5,930 nucleotides of DNA from an uncultured Collinsella sp. GTDB taxonomy: Bacteria > Actinomycetota > Coriobacteriia > Coriobacteriales > Coriobacteriaceae. The position numbers and the translations under genes were made by a program. A model generated the notes under the pieces. That model had not been told where the DNA came from, did no database searches, and saw only the letters and a program-made list of their open reading frames with translations. Below, piece after piece: positions 1-5,650 of this stretch (its first letter is position 1; the number at the start of each line of letters is the position of its first letter). The DNA lies in contig CALINZ010000198.1 of NCBI GenBank assembly GCA_938045085.1, positions 1-5,930 of the forward strand, in the 5' to 3' direction.

Positions 1-244
1 TATTGGACTTCTTTTGATAGATCCACAGAATCTCGTCCATGGCAGACTTAAGCGCCGTACGACGCAGGGTGAGCGCGGGGAACTCCTCGCGCAGATCATA
101 GCGCGCCGTGACACCAAAGTTTTTAATGGTATAGGCAGGGGTGCCGTCCTCCCACACCGGGCGGACCTTTTGGCCCTCGGTGGTGGTGCCATGGTCCAGA
201 ATATCGCGGCACATGGTTACAAACTGTTGATCAGCTTTGCTCAT
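1..244 (-). CDS. thyA: Thymidylate synthase, N-terminal part (cut by window edge)
   Basis: Thymidylate synthase makes dTMP from dUMP using methylene-tetrahydrofolate, in the cytoplasm, for DNA synthesis. Only the first 81 residues lie in the window; the gene runs off the left edge, so the catalytic Cys and the folate site are not visible. Recognition rests on the opening MSKADQQF, the block ARYDLREEFPALTLRRTALKSA and the helix DEILWIYQKKSN, which match the family's EFP-TTLR-KSA-E-LWIYQ-SN pattern. The usual RTGTGT-type segment is replaced by RPVWEDGTPAYT, as in the divergent ThyA branch common in Firmicutes. The ATG at 244 is preceded by AGGAGGG (read on the minus strand, 249-255), so the start is well supported. 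It is divergent from the DUF134-NifX gene and shares a 218-bp intergenic region with it. No sign of damage in the visible part. Confidence 0.93.
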   Translation of the reverse strand, partial: MSKADQQFVTMCRDILDHGTTTEGQKVRPVWEDGTPAYTIKNFGVTARYDLREEFPALTLRRTALKSAMDEILWIYQKKSN

Positions 245-278
245 TGACCCTCCTGTCAGTCGCCTATAAGCGAGATTT

Positions 279-306
279 ATTGTAGCCCAGGCGCGCGAGT
301 GTCGAA
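279..306 (-). promoter_or_regulatory. Probable thyA promoter
   Basis: On the minus strand a good -10 hexamer, TACAAT, lies at 284-279. A weaker -35 is either TTCGAC (306-301, 16-bp spacer) or TCGACA (305-300, 15-bp spacer). Transcription would start near 272 and leave a leader of about 28 nt before the thyA ATG, carrying the AGGAGGG ribosome-binding site. This is a motif reading by eye; the -10 is convincing, the -35 is not strong. Confidence 0.5.
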
Positions 307-314
307 TTGGACAC
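299..314. promoter_or_regulatory. Imperfect palindrome over the thyA -35 region
   Basis: The arms GTGTC (299-303) and GACAC (310-314) flank a centre GAATTG, giving 14 of 16 positions consistent with two-fold symmetry around AATT. The dyad covers the predicted -35 element of thyA, a place where a dimeric regulator would repress. A single occurrence of this length can arise by chance, so operator function is only a suggestion. Confidence 0.3.
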
Positions 315-379
315 TTAGTCCGGCACACGCAATGCACGGCAGCGCGGCTCCGCATGCGGCAACGAGGCATCTTAGCCTT

Positions 380-399
380 TTTCTGACATATGACAGAAA
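380..399. promoter_or_regulatory. Upstream palindrome (operator-like site 1)
   Basis: TTTCTG-A-CATATG-A-CAGAAA: a 20-bp dyad with perfect arms and a perfect CATATG core, broken only by the two A positions (18 of 20 symmetric). It sits just upstream of the proposed -35 of the DUF134-NifX gene. A near copy lies 53 bp downstream (site 2); over an 18-base alignment the two agree at 14 positions, sharing TGACATATG and CAGA. Repetition plus symmetry plus position argue for a binding site of a dimeric regulator, whose identity is unknown. Confidence 0.6.
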
Positions 400-403
400 T
401 GCC

Positions 404-431
404 TTGCGCCCAACGACTAACGCGTTATCCT
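404..431 (+). promoter_or_regulatory. Possible promoter of the DUF134-NifX gene
   Basis: A -35-like TTGCGC (404-409) and a -10-like TATCCT (426-431) are separated by 16 bp. Transcription would start near 438, inside palindrome site 2, with site 1 immediately upstream of the -35. The hexamers are only moderate matches; the arrangement between two operator-like dyads is what makes the placement credible. Confidence 0.35.
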
Positions 432-436
432 ATTGT

Positions 437-448
437 TGACATATGTCA
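437..448. promoter_or_regulatory. Promoter-proximal palindrome (operator-like site 2)
   Basis: TGACATATGTCA is a perfect 12-bp palindrome ending 14 bases before the ATG at 463 and would overlap the predicted transcription start. It shares TGACATATG and the flanking CAGA with site 1. The two centres are 53 bp apart, close to five helical turns, so proteins bound at both would face the same side of the DNA. This geometry fits repression, possibly with looping or cooperative binding. The DUF134 domain encoded directly downstream is the obvious but untested candidate ligand. Confidence 0.6.
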
Positions 449-462
449 GATAAGGAGTGTGC

Positions 463-1227
463 ATGGCAGGAAGACGCGAAAAACTGCGCCGCGTCGGGAT
501 CATCCCCGAATACCGCGGCTTTACCCCCGATGGCCTGGCCAGCGGTGATGCCATCGACATGACCGTCGACGAGCTTGAGGTGCTGCGCCTGCGCGACCTG
601 GAAGGTCTCAACCAAGAGGCGGTCGCCCAGCAGATGGGCATCGCCCGCGCAACGGTGGCGGCCATTTGCAGCCGCGCACATCGCAAGGTGGCCGATGCGC
701 TGGTCAACGGACGAGCGCTCGTCATCGAGGGCGGCAATATCGCGTACTCCCCCATCGCCACGACGACGGCCGCATGGCCAGCAAAGGAGGTCGGCACCAT
801 GAGGGTGGCAACGACGTACGACAACGGCAACATCTTTATGCACTTTGGCCGCAGCGAGCAGTTCAAGATCTACGACATCCAGGATGGCAAGGTGCTCAAC
901 GAGCAGGTCGTAGGCACCGGTGGCACCGGCCACGGCGCCTTTGCGGGCCTGCTTGCCAACGGTGGCGTTGACACGCTCATCTGCGGCGGTATCGGCGGCG
1001 GCGCCATCAACGCGCTCACCCAGGCTGGCATCACGGTCTATGCGGGCGCCCAGGGCAGCTGCGATGCCTGCGTCGAGGCCCTCATTGCCGGCACGCTCGC
1101 TCAGACCGGCGAGGCCACCTGCGACTGCCATGGACATGATCACGAGCACACCCGCGAGCATGGCGAGTCCTGCGACTGCCACGGCCATCACGAGCACGAG
1201 GGCCACGAGGGCTGCAGCTGCCACTAA
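463..1227 (+). CDS. DUF134 HTH domain fused to NifX/NifB-type cofactor-binding domain with Cys/His-rich tail
   Basis: A 254-residue predicted cytoplasmic protein of two family domains. Residues about 5-92 match DUF134, with the opening REKLRRVGIIPEYRGFTP and a sigma-like helix-turn-helix around 34-75 (MTVDELEVLRLRDLEGL, then EAVAQQMGIARATV). Residues 113-215 match the dinitrogenase iron-molybdenum cofactor-binding fold of NifX/NafY and the NifB C-terminus (RVATTYDNG, HFGRSEQF, ICGGIGGGAINAL); GSCDAC at 199-203 supplies a CxxC. The tail from 220 carries 6 Cys and 11 His in 35 residues, including three CxC pairs. Function is unproven: metal or Fe-S binding with DNA binding is inferred from the domains. 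Such proteins occur in organisms without nitrogenase, so this is not evidence of nitrogen fixation. Start ATG 463 is chosen because AAGGAG (452-457) sits 5 nt upstream. The gene appears monocistronic and ends in a hairpin shared with convergent ffh. Confidence 0.85.
   Translation: MAGRREKLRRVGIIPEYRGFTPDGLASGDAIDMTVDELEVLRLRDLEGLNQEAVAQQMGIARATVAAICSRAHRKVADALVNGRALVIEGGNIAYSPIATTTAAWPAKEVGTMRVATTYDNGNIFMHFGRSEQFKIYDIQDGKVLNEQVVGTGGTGHGAFAGLLANGGVDTLICGGIGGGAINALTQAGITVYAGAQGSCDACVEALIAGTLAQTGEATCDCHGHDHEHTREHGESCDCHGHHEHEGHEGCSCH
783..801 (+). promoter_or_regulatory. Internal ribosome-binding site and start codon for a standalone NifX-like domain
   Basis: AAAGGAGG (783-790) is a near-perfect Shine-Dalgarno sequence 8 nt before an in-frame ATG at 799, codon 113 of the fusion gene. 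The ATG falls exactly where the NifX-like domain begins (MRVATTYDNGN). Initiation here would give a 142-residue protein with the cofactor domain and Cys/His tail but no DNA-binding domain. Either the site is active, so the locus makes two proteins, or it is the relic of two genes that fused. The site is stronger than the one at the gene's own start. Confidence 0.6.
1120..1200 (+). repeat. Imperfect direct repeat coding for the Cys/His tail
   Basis: The block starting at 1120 (TGCGACTGCCATGG...) recurs at 1171 (TGCGACTGCCACGG...), 51 bp apart. Aligned by codon, 27 bases correspond with two third-position differences and one 3-nt gap. Both encode CDCHGH followed by HEH. The tail thus looks grown by internal duplication, which typically lets metal-binding tails vary in length between strains. 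Confidence 0.6.
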
Positions 1228-1283
1228 CGACAAGCACCTCGTCGAGAACGCGCTTCCACGCGTGCGACAACCAGCGAACAAAC

Positions 1284-1323
1284 GGCTAAGGCCGCCTGGA
1301 ATACCATCCAGGCGGCCTTAGCC
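1284..1323. terminator. Long hairpin between convergent genes, probable terminator
   Basis: Arms GGCTAAGGCCGCCTGG (1284-1299) and CCAGGCGGCCTTAGCC (1308-1323) pair perfectly; A1300-T1307 extends the stem to 17 bp with a 6-nt loop. It begins 21 nt past the ffh stop on the minus strand and 56 nt past the DUF134-NifX stop on the plus strand. On the minus strand the stem is followed by GTTTGTTCG, a weak U-rich tail, so it best serves ffh; on the plus strand no U tract follows. It may work both ways by stem stability. Confidence 0.8.
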
Positions 1324-1344
1324 ATACACGACTCAATCAAGCCG

Positions 1345-2820
1345 TTACTTCTTATTACGCATCTGCGCTTCCATCTGGCGCAGCAGGTCCATATCGGACT
1401 TGGGGCCGCCCGTTCCCAGGCCGCCCATGCCGCCCAGGCCCATGGCATCCAGGCCGGGAATATTGGGCATGCGCATCTTCTTGCCCTTCTTACCCTTCTT
1501 GCCCTTCTTGCCGCCGGCCTGTGCCTGATTGGCCATCGTGCGCATGCGGCCCATCATCTTGTTCATCTCGCCCCACTGCTTCATAAGGCTATTGACCTCT
1601 GTGGGAGTCACGCCGGCGCCCTTGGCAATGCGGGCACGACGCTGGCCGTTAATGATGGAAGGACGCAGACGCTCCTCCTTGGTCATCGACATGATGATGG
1701 CCTCGTTCTTGTCGAAGATGCCCTCGTCCAGGTTGCCGCCCATCTGGTTAAGCGCACGCTGGCCGCCGGGGAGCATGCCCAGGATGCCCTTCATGCCGCC
1801 CATCTTCTTGACGGCCTTCATCTGGTCGAGCATGTCGTTCATGGTGAAGCCCTCGCGCAGCATGCGCTCGGCAGCCTCGAGCTGCTCGGCGTCGGCTGCC
1901 TCCTGGGCCTTCTCAATGATGCCGACAACATCGCCCATGCCCAGAATGCGCTTGGCCATACGATCGGGATAGAACGGCTCCAGCGAATCGGGTTTCTCGC
2001 CCATGCTCACGAACTTGATGGGCTTACCGGTCACCTGGCGCACGGAAAGCGCGCCGCCGCCACGGGCATCGCCGTCGAGCTTGGAGATGATCACGCCGTC
2101 AAAGTCGGTACGCTCGGCGAAGGTCGAGACGACGTTGACAATATCCTGGCCGGTCATGGCATCGACGACCATCAGCACCTGATCGGGCTTGACGGCCTTC
2201 TTGATGTCCACGGCCTCCTGCATCATCTGCTCGTCGATCTGCAAACGACCGGCGGTATCGACGATGACCACGTCACGCAGGTGGTCGACGGCCTCCTGGA
2301 TGGCGCCCTTGGCGATATCGACCGGGTGCGCACCGTCGCCGCGGAAGACCGGTACGCCGATCTCGCCACCGAGCGTGGCCAGCTGGTCGGCAGCAGCGGG
2401 ACGGTAGACGTCGCACGCGGCGAGCAACGGCGAGCGACCCTGCTTCTTGAGCAGGTAGGCCAGCTTTACGGCAGCCGTGGTCTTACCGGAGCCCTGCAGG
2501 CCCACGAGCATGATGACATTGGGAATACGGTTGCTAAAGACGAGCTTGCTCTCGGTGGAGCCGAGCATCTCGGTAAGCTCGTCGAGCACGATCTTGACGA
2601 CGTTTTGCGCCGGAGAGAGCGACTCCATGACCTCTGCGGTCATGCAGCGCTCCTTAGTCTTGGCGACGAACTCCTTGACAACCTTAAAGTTAACGTCGGC
2701 CTCGAGCAGCGCCATGCGAATATCGCGCATGGCCGAAGTAATATCGGCCTCGGTCAGCTTGCCCTTGCCGCGCAGGCGGTCAAATGTGTCGTTGAGGCGA
2801 TCGCTCAGGGAATCAAACAC
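1345..2820 (-). CDS. ffh: Signal recognition particle GTPase Ffh (SRP54)
   Basis: Ffh binds 4.5S/SRP RNA and the signal sequences of nascent chains, then docks with FtsY to deliver ribosomes to the membrane translocon. The 491-residue product is complete. The N domain covers about 1-100. The G domain follows with P-loop GLQGSGKT (107-114), DVYRPAA (137-143), DTAGR (188-192) and SKLDGDARGG (246-255). The Met-rich M domain spans about 300-433, with the RNA-binding stretch SIINGQRRARIAKGAGV near 388-404. The C-terminus is longer than in E. coli Ffh (about 450 residues): a Gly-Lys repeat (437-448) and a Gly/Met-rich tail follow the M domain. Start is GTG at 2820, with AAGGAG 6 nt upstream and the expected MFDSLSDRL opening. 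It lies 10 nt after the ftsY stop, so it is probably co-transcribed with smc and ftsY. Confidence 0.96.
   Translation of the reverse strand: MFDSLSDRLNDTFDRLRGKGKLTEADITSAMRDIRMALLEADVNFKVVKEFVAKTKERCMTAEVMESLSPAQNVVKIVLDELTEMLGSTESKLVFSNRIPNVIMLVGLQGSGKTTAAVKLAYLLKKQGRSPLLAACDVYRPAAADQLATLGGEIGVPVFRGDGAHPVDIAKGAIQEAVDHLRDVVIVDTAGRLQIDEQMMQEAVDIKKAVKPDQVLMVVDAMTGQDIVNVVSTFAERTDFDGVIISKLDGDARGGGALSVRQVTGKPIKFVSMGEKPDSLEPFYPDRMAKRILGMGDVVGIIEKAQEAADAEQLEAAERMLREGFTMNDMLDQMKAVKKMGGMKGILGMLPGGQRALNQMGGNLDEGIFDKNEAIIMSMTKEERLRPSIINGQRRARIAKGAGVTPTEVNSLMKQWGEMNKMMGRMRTMANQAQAGGKKGKKGKKGKKMRMPNIPGLDAMGLGGMGGLGTGGPKSDMDLLRQMEAQMRNKK
1477..1512 (-). repeat. Four tandem 9-nt units within ffh
   Basis: CTTCTTGCC is repeated four times on the plus strand at 1477, 1486, 1495 and 1504 (the second copy has A for G). 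On the coding strand each unit reads as the tripeptide Gly-Lys-Lys, giving the basic run in the Ffh tail. Tandem 9-nt units in frame can change copy number by slippage without disrupting the gene. Confidence 0.8.
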
Positions 2821-2830
2821 TAGTCACTCC

Positions 2831-3738
2831 TTAATTGGACTCGCCCACCAGGGCGCGGCAGAAATCTTTGGCATTGAACTCCTGCAGGTCATCGACCTGC
2901 TCGCCCACGCCGATGCGCAGGATCGGGAGCTTGAGCTTCTCGGCCACGGCCATGGCGATGCCGCCCTTAGCCGTGCCGTCGAGCTTAGTCATGATAATAC
3001 CAGCGCCTCGTTAAACTCGAGCGCCTGGTTCAGACCGTTTTGGCCCGTCGCGGCGTCGATCACAAGCACGACCGAAACCGGCATGGGACCGGCGGCCATA
3101 TTGGCGGCGCGCTTACGGGTCACATTGACCACCTTGGCAAGCTCGCGCATGAGCTCAGGGCTCGTGTGTAGACGGCCGGCGGTATCGATAAGCACCAGGT
3201 CGCTGCCGCGCTTGTCGGCCTCGTCGAGCACGTCGTAGCAAACACTTGCCGGGTCGGAGCCGCGGTCGCGCTTGATGACGGGGACGCCAGCGCGCTGGCC
3301 CCACACATCAAGCTGCTCGATGGCGGCGGCGCGGAAGGTGTCGGCCGAACCGATCACCACGTTCTTGCCGCGGGCAGCCATGGCGCTCGCGATCTTACCG
3401 ACCGTCGTGGTCTTGCCGGCACCGTTAATGCCCACAAACAGCACGCAGCTCGGCGTATCGGAGAACGGATCTCGCTCGATGGGCACAAAGTGCTGCTCAA
3501 GCTGCTCGGCCAGGTCGCGGCGAAGCTGCGGAGCGGTCTTGAGGTTCTTCTTGGCCGCGGCATCGCGCAGGTCATCGGAGACCTTGATAGCGACCTCGGC
3601 GCCCATGTCACCCATTACGAGGGTGTCCTCCAGGTCCTCCCAAAAATCCTCGTCGACCTCACCGCCAAAGTAGAAGACCTCGTTGAGGGCCTCGCGGCTG
3701 CGCTCAAGTCCGCGCGAGAGAGCATCGAAGAATCCCAT
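2831..3738 (-). pseudogene. ftsY: SRP receptor GTPase FtsY, interrupted by a frameshift
   Basis: FtsY is the membrane-associated receptor that pairs with Ffh during co-translational targeting. The first frame gives 249 residues: N domain, P-loop GINGAGKT (103-110), DTFRAAA (133-139), DTAGR (185-189) and IDAATGQNGLNQALEFNEAL (227-246), then VLS and a TGA at 2991-2989. The missing end is present in another frame from 3001 to the TAA at 2833-2831: 56 residues with the G4 motif TKLDGTAKGG and the family ending IGVGEQVDDLQEF. FtsY proteins normally have about three residues (such as GLT) between EAL and GI, so about 10 nt appear to be lost at 2999-3003. The restored protein would be about 305 residues, a typical NG-only FtsY without the acidic A domain. 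As read, the product lacks G4 and should be inactive. Its ATG overlaps the smc stop (TAATG), and no good ribosome-binding site is seen, suggesting translational coupling. Sequencing or assembly error is likelier than true loss. Confidence 0.88.
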
Positions 3739-5612
3739 TATGCATTCACGACCTTTCCGGTTTCGCGATCGAGTTTTTGCGAGACGACGCGACTGACGCC
3801 GTCGGCTTGCATCGAGACGCCGTAGAGAACGTCAGCATCCTCCATAGTACGGCGCTGATGCGAGATTACCAAGAGCTGCGTATCGGAACGCAGCACATCG
3901 AGGGCGCCGATGAGCTTGGACAGGTTGGCGTCGTCGAGCGCCGCCTCGACCTCGTCCAGCACATAGAACGGCACCGTGCGCGTACGGTATACGGCAAAGA
4001 GCAGAGCGAGCGCCGTCAGGCTCTTCTCGCCACCGGACATGAGCATCATCTTGGTGATACGCTTGCCGCGCGGCTGCGCCACGACCTCAATGCCCGTCTC
4101 GGCAGGATGCTCGGGATCGGTCATCTCAAGGTGAGCCTGACCACCCGGGAAGAGCATGGCGAAGATCTCGCGGAAGTTCGCGTCGACCTTCTCAAACGTC
4201 ACCAGGAACGCCTTGCGCATCTTGCGGTCAATCGCCACGGTGATCTTGGTGAGCGCCTTGCGCGCGCTCTCCAGATCGGCCAGTTGCTCCTCGATGTAAT
4301 CGGCGCGGCGCTTGAGCTGCTCGTACTCCTCCATGGCAACCTGGTTCACGGGGCCCAGATTGTTGATTTGGCGCACGAGTTGGTTGAGCTCGCGCTCGGC
4401 AGCGTCACGATCGGTGGGCGCCGGCAGCATGAGCGCTTCCTCGAGCACCGTAGTGCCATCAGCGGCGATGGCCTTGATGGCAGCCTCTACCTGCACCTCG
4501 AGCTTGCCGCGTGCGACCTTGAACTCGTTTTGCGTCGCCGTGGCAGCATCGACCCGCTCCTTGGCGCGGGCGACCTCGGTCTTGGCGTCCTCGATGGTCT
4601 TCTTGAGCGAAGCCGAGTCCGCCTCCTCAAGCGTTGCCTGATCGCGCAAGCGCGCAGCCCAGTCCGAGGCGCGCTCCAACAGGGCAGAATAGCGCTCGTG
4701 CATGGGATCGACGCGAAGGCGCAGCAGCTCAAGCGAGCGCGAGGCCTGGCGTGTTCCGTGGATACGGCGGTCGATGCCTTCCAGGCGATGCTCAAGATCG
4801 GGCACGCGGCCCTTCAGCGAACGCAGGCGCTCGCTCGTCTGGGCCAGGCGCACCTTAGCATCGGCGAGCTTGCCGGCTGCCTCGGAATCATCACGGCGCA
4901 CGCGATCGAGCTCATCATTGGCCTCGGCAATCTGCAAGCCTAAGTCGCTCGCCTGCGCACGGGACTCGTCACGCGAACGAGTGAGCTCGTCCACGCGCGG
5001 ACGTGCGGCACGAACGGCCTCTGCGGCCTGCTCGCGGCGCTTGGAAATGCGCACGCGCTCGACCTCGGCATTGTTGGCACTCTGCTCCAGGCGGCCAATC
5101 TCAGAGAGCAGCGAGCGGCGCTCGCCCTCAAGACGGGCAATCTCGCCGGCGGCATCGCCCTCGGCAGCACGGGCCTCCTCGACGGCCGCATTGGCCTCGA
5201 CGACCTGATCAGAAACATGCTCAAACGCGGCAGCAAGATCGGGCTCCAGGCCTTCCAGCTCGCGGATACGACGCTTGCGCTCCAGGGCGCCCGAAGCCTC
5301 GCCGGCATCAAGCCCCACGCGAACCAGGCCGCCGCAGGCAACGCGTGCGCCATCGGGAGTCACATAGGTCACGCCATCAACGACCGGCGCGGCAAGGGCG
5401 GCAGAAAGGTCATCGACCACGTAATAGCCGCCAAGCAAGGCCTCGACGACCGGACCGTAGCCGGCACGCACGGACAGGCGATCAACAAGACGGGTACCGG
5501 CGGCGCCCTCGGCGGCCGAAGAGCCGCTCACGCCGCGCGAAACCAGCAGCGCCTCGCCCGAGGCCTTTTTCTGGTCCAGGGCAGCGCGACCGGCACGCTC
5601 AAGTGCGGCAGC
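3738..5612 (-). CDS. smc: Chromosome partition protein SMC, C-terminal half (5' part missing)
   Basis: SMC is the ATPase of the condensin-like complex with ScpA and ScpB that compacts and separates chromosomes. About 624 codons are present out of the roughly 1,180 usual. They start inside the hinge (5290-5612: GEALLVSRGVSG, then LVDRLSVRAGYGPVVEALLGGYYVVDDL), followed by the returning coiled coil with long Glu/Arg/Ala heptad-like stretches (about 5290-4350). The C-terminal head follows: NNLGPVN, FREIFAMLFPGGQAHL, signature MSGGEKS (4040-4020), Walker B YVLDEVEAALD (3965-3933) and the switch ISHQRRTME. The N-terminal head with Walker A, the outgoing coil and the first part of the hinge are absent. 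The frame stays open to the right on the minus strand, but residues read there do not resemble SMC: that DNA codes for an ABC exporter on the other strand. The right-hand boundary is approximate (5590-5650). The stop overlaps the ftsY start by one base. Confidence 0.9.
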   Translation of the reverse strand, partial: AAALERAGRAALDQKKASGEALLVSRGVSGSSAAEGAAGTRLVDRLSVRAGYGPVVEALLGGYYVVDDLSAALAAPVVDGVTYVTPDGARVACGGLVRVGLDAGEASGALERKRRIRELEGLEPDLAAAFEHVSDQVVEANAAVEEARAAEGDAAGEIARLEGERRSLLSEIGRLEQSANNAEVERVRISKRREQAAEAVRAARPRVDELTRSRDESRAQASDLGLQIAEANDELDRVRRDDSEAAGKLADAKVRLAQTSERLRSLKGRVPDLEHRLEGIDRRIHGTRQASRSLELLRLRVDPMHERYSALLERASDWAARLRDQATLEEADSASLKKTIEDAKTEVARAKERVDAATATQNEFKVARGKLEVQVEAAIKAIAADGTTVLEEALMLPAPTDRDAAERELNQLVRQINNLGPVNQVAMEEYEQLKRRADYIEEQLADLESARKALTKITVAIDRKMRKAFLVTFEKVDANFREIFAMLFPGGQAHLEMTDPEHPAETGIEVVAQPRGKRITKMMLMSGGEKSLTALALLFAVYRTRTVPFYVLDEVEAALDDANLSKLIGALDVLRSDTQLLVISHQRRTMEDADVLYGVSMQADGVSRVVSQKLDRETGKVVNA

Positions 5613-5650
5613 GTGAGCCTCGCGTTCGCGGCGGCGATGCAGTGTTTGAA
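5590..5650. other. Junction joining smc to an oppositely oriented ABC exporter gene
   Basis: Left of this point minus-strand translation is recognisable SMC hinge sequence; right of it only the plus strand gives family-like protein (transmembrane helix and start of an ABC ATPase). Neither gene has a start or stop here; both are cut mid-domain. The minus-strand smc frame and the plus-strand exporter frame have coincident codon boundaries, so no stop codon reveals the break. Best estimate is near 5600-5625. No insertion sequence, target duplication or inverted repeat is evident at the join. Confidence 0.75.

Noticed and set aside
350..359. Perfect palindrome CCGCATGCGG in the intergenic region.
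   Set aside because: A 10-bp GC-rich palindrome is expected by chance at this composition. It is not repeated and is not placed on a promoter element.
436..441. TTGACA as a perfect -35 hexamer for the plus-strand gene.
   Set aside because: A -10 would fall at about 459-464, on the start codon, and no TATAAT-like sequence is there. The hexamer is better explained as part of the palindrome.
457..465. In-frame GTG at 457 as the start of the DUF134-NifX gene.
   Set aside because: It overlaps the AAGGAG ribosome-binding site (452-457). The ATG at 463 has proper spacing from it and gives the usual family N-terminus.
463..1227. Nitrogen fixation locus, suggested by the NifX/NifB-like domain.
   Set aside because: No nitrogenase or cofactor-assembly genes are nearby, and this domain is widespread in non-diazotrophic anaerobes.
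430..1281. Long open frame of 283 codons on the minus strand antisense to the DUF134-NifX gene.
   Set aside because: It mirrors a GC-rich coding strand with strong codon bias, has a low-complexity Ala/Val/Arg composition, and matches no family I recognise.
2989..3006. Programmed -1 ribosomal frameshift in ftsY.
   Set aside because: A -1 shift after CTG would rejoin the frames but leave three residues fewer than the family needs between EAL and GI. No slippery heptamer is present and I noticed no obvious downstream stimulator.
3777..4943. 388-codon plus-strand open frame antisense to smc.
   Set aside because: Antisense shadow of the coiled-coil and head region of SMC. Its Leu/Arg/His-rich composition reflects reversed Glu/Ala/Leu codons.
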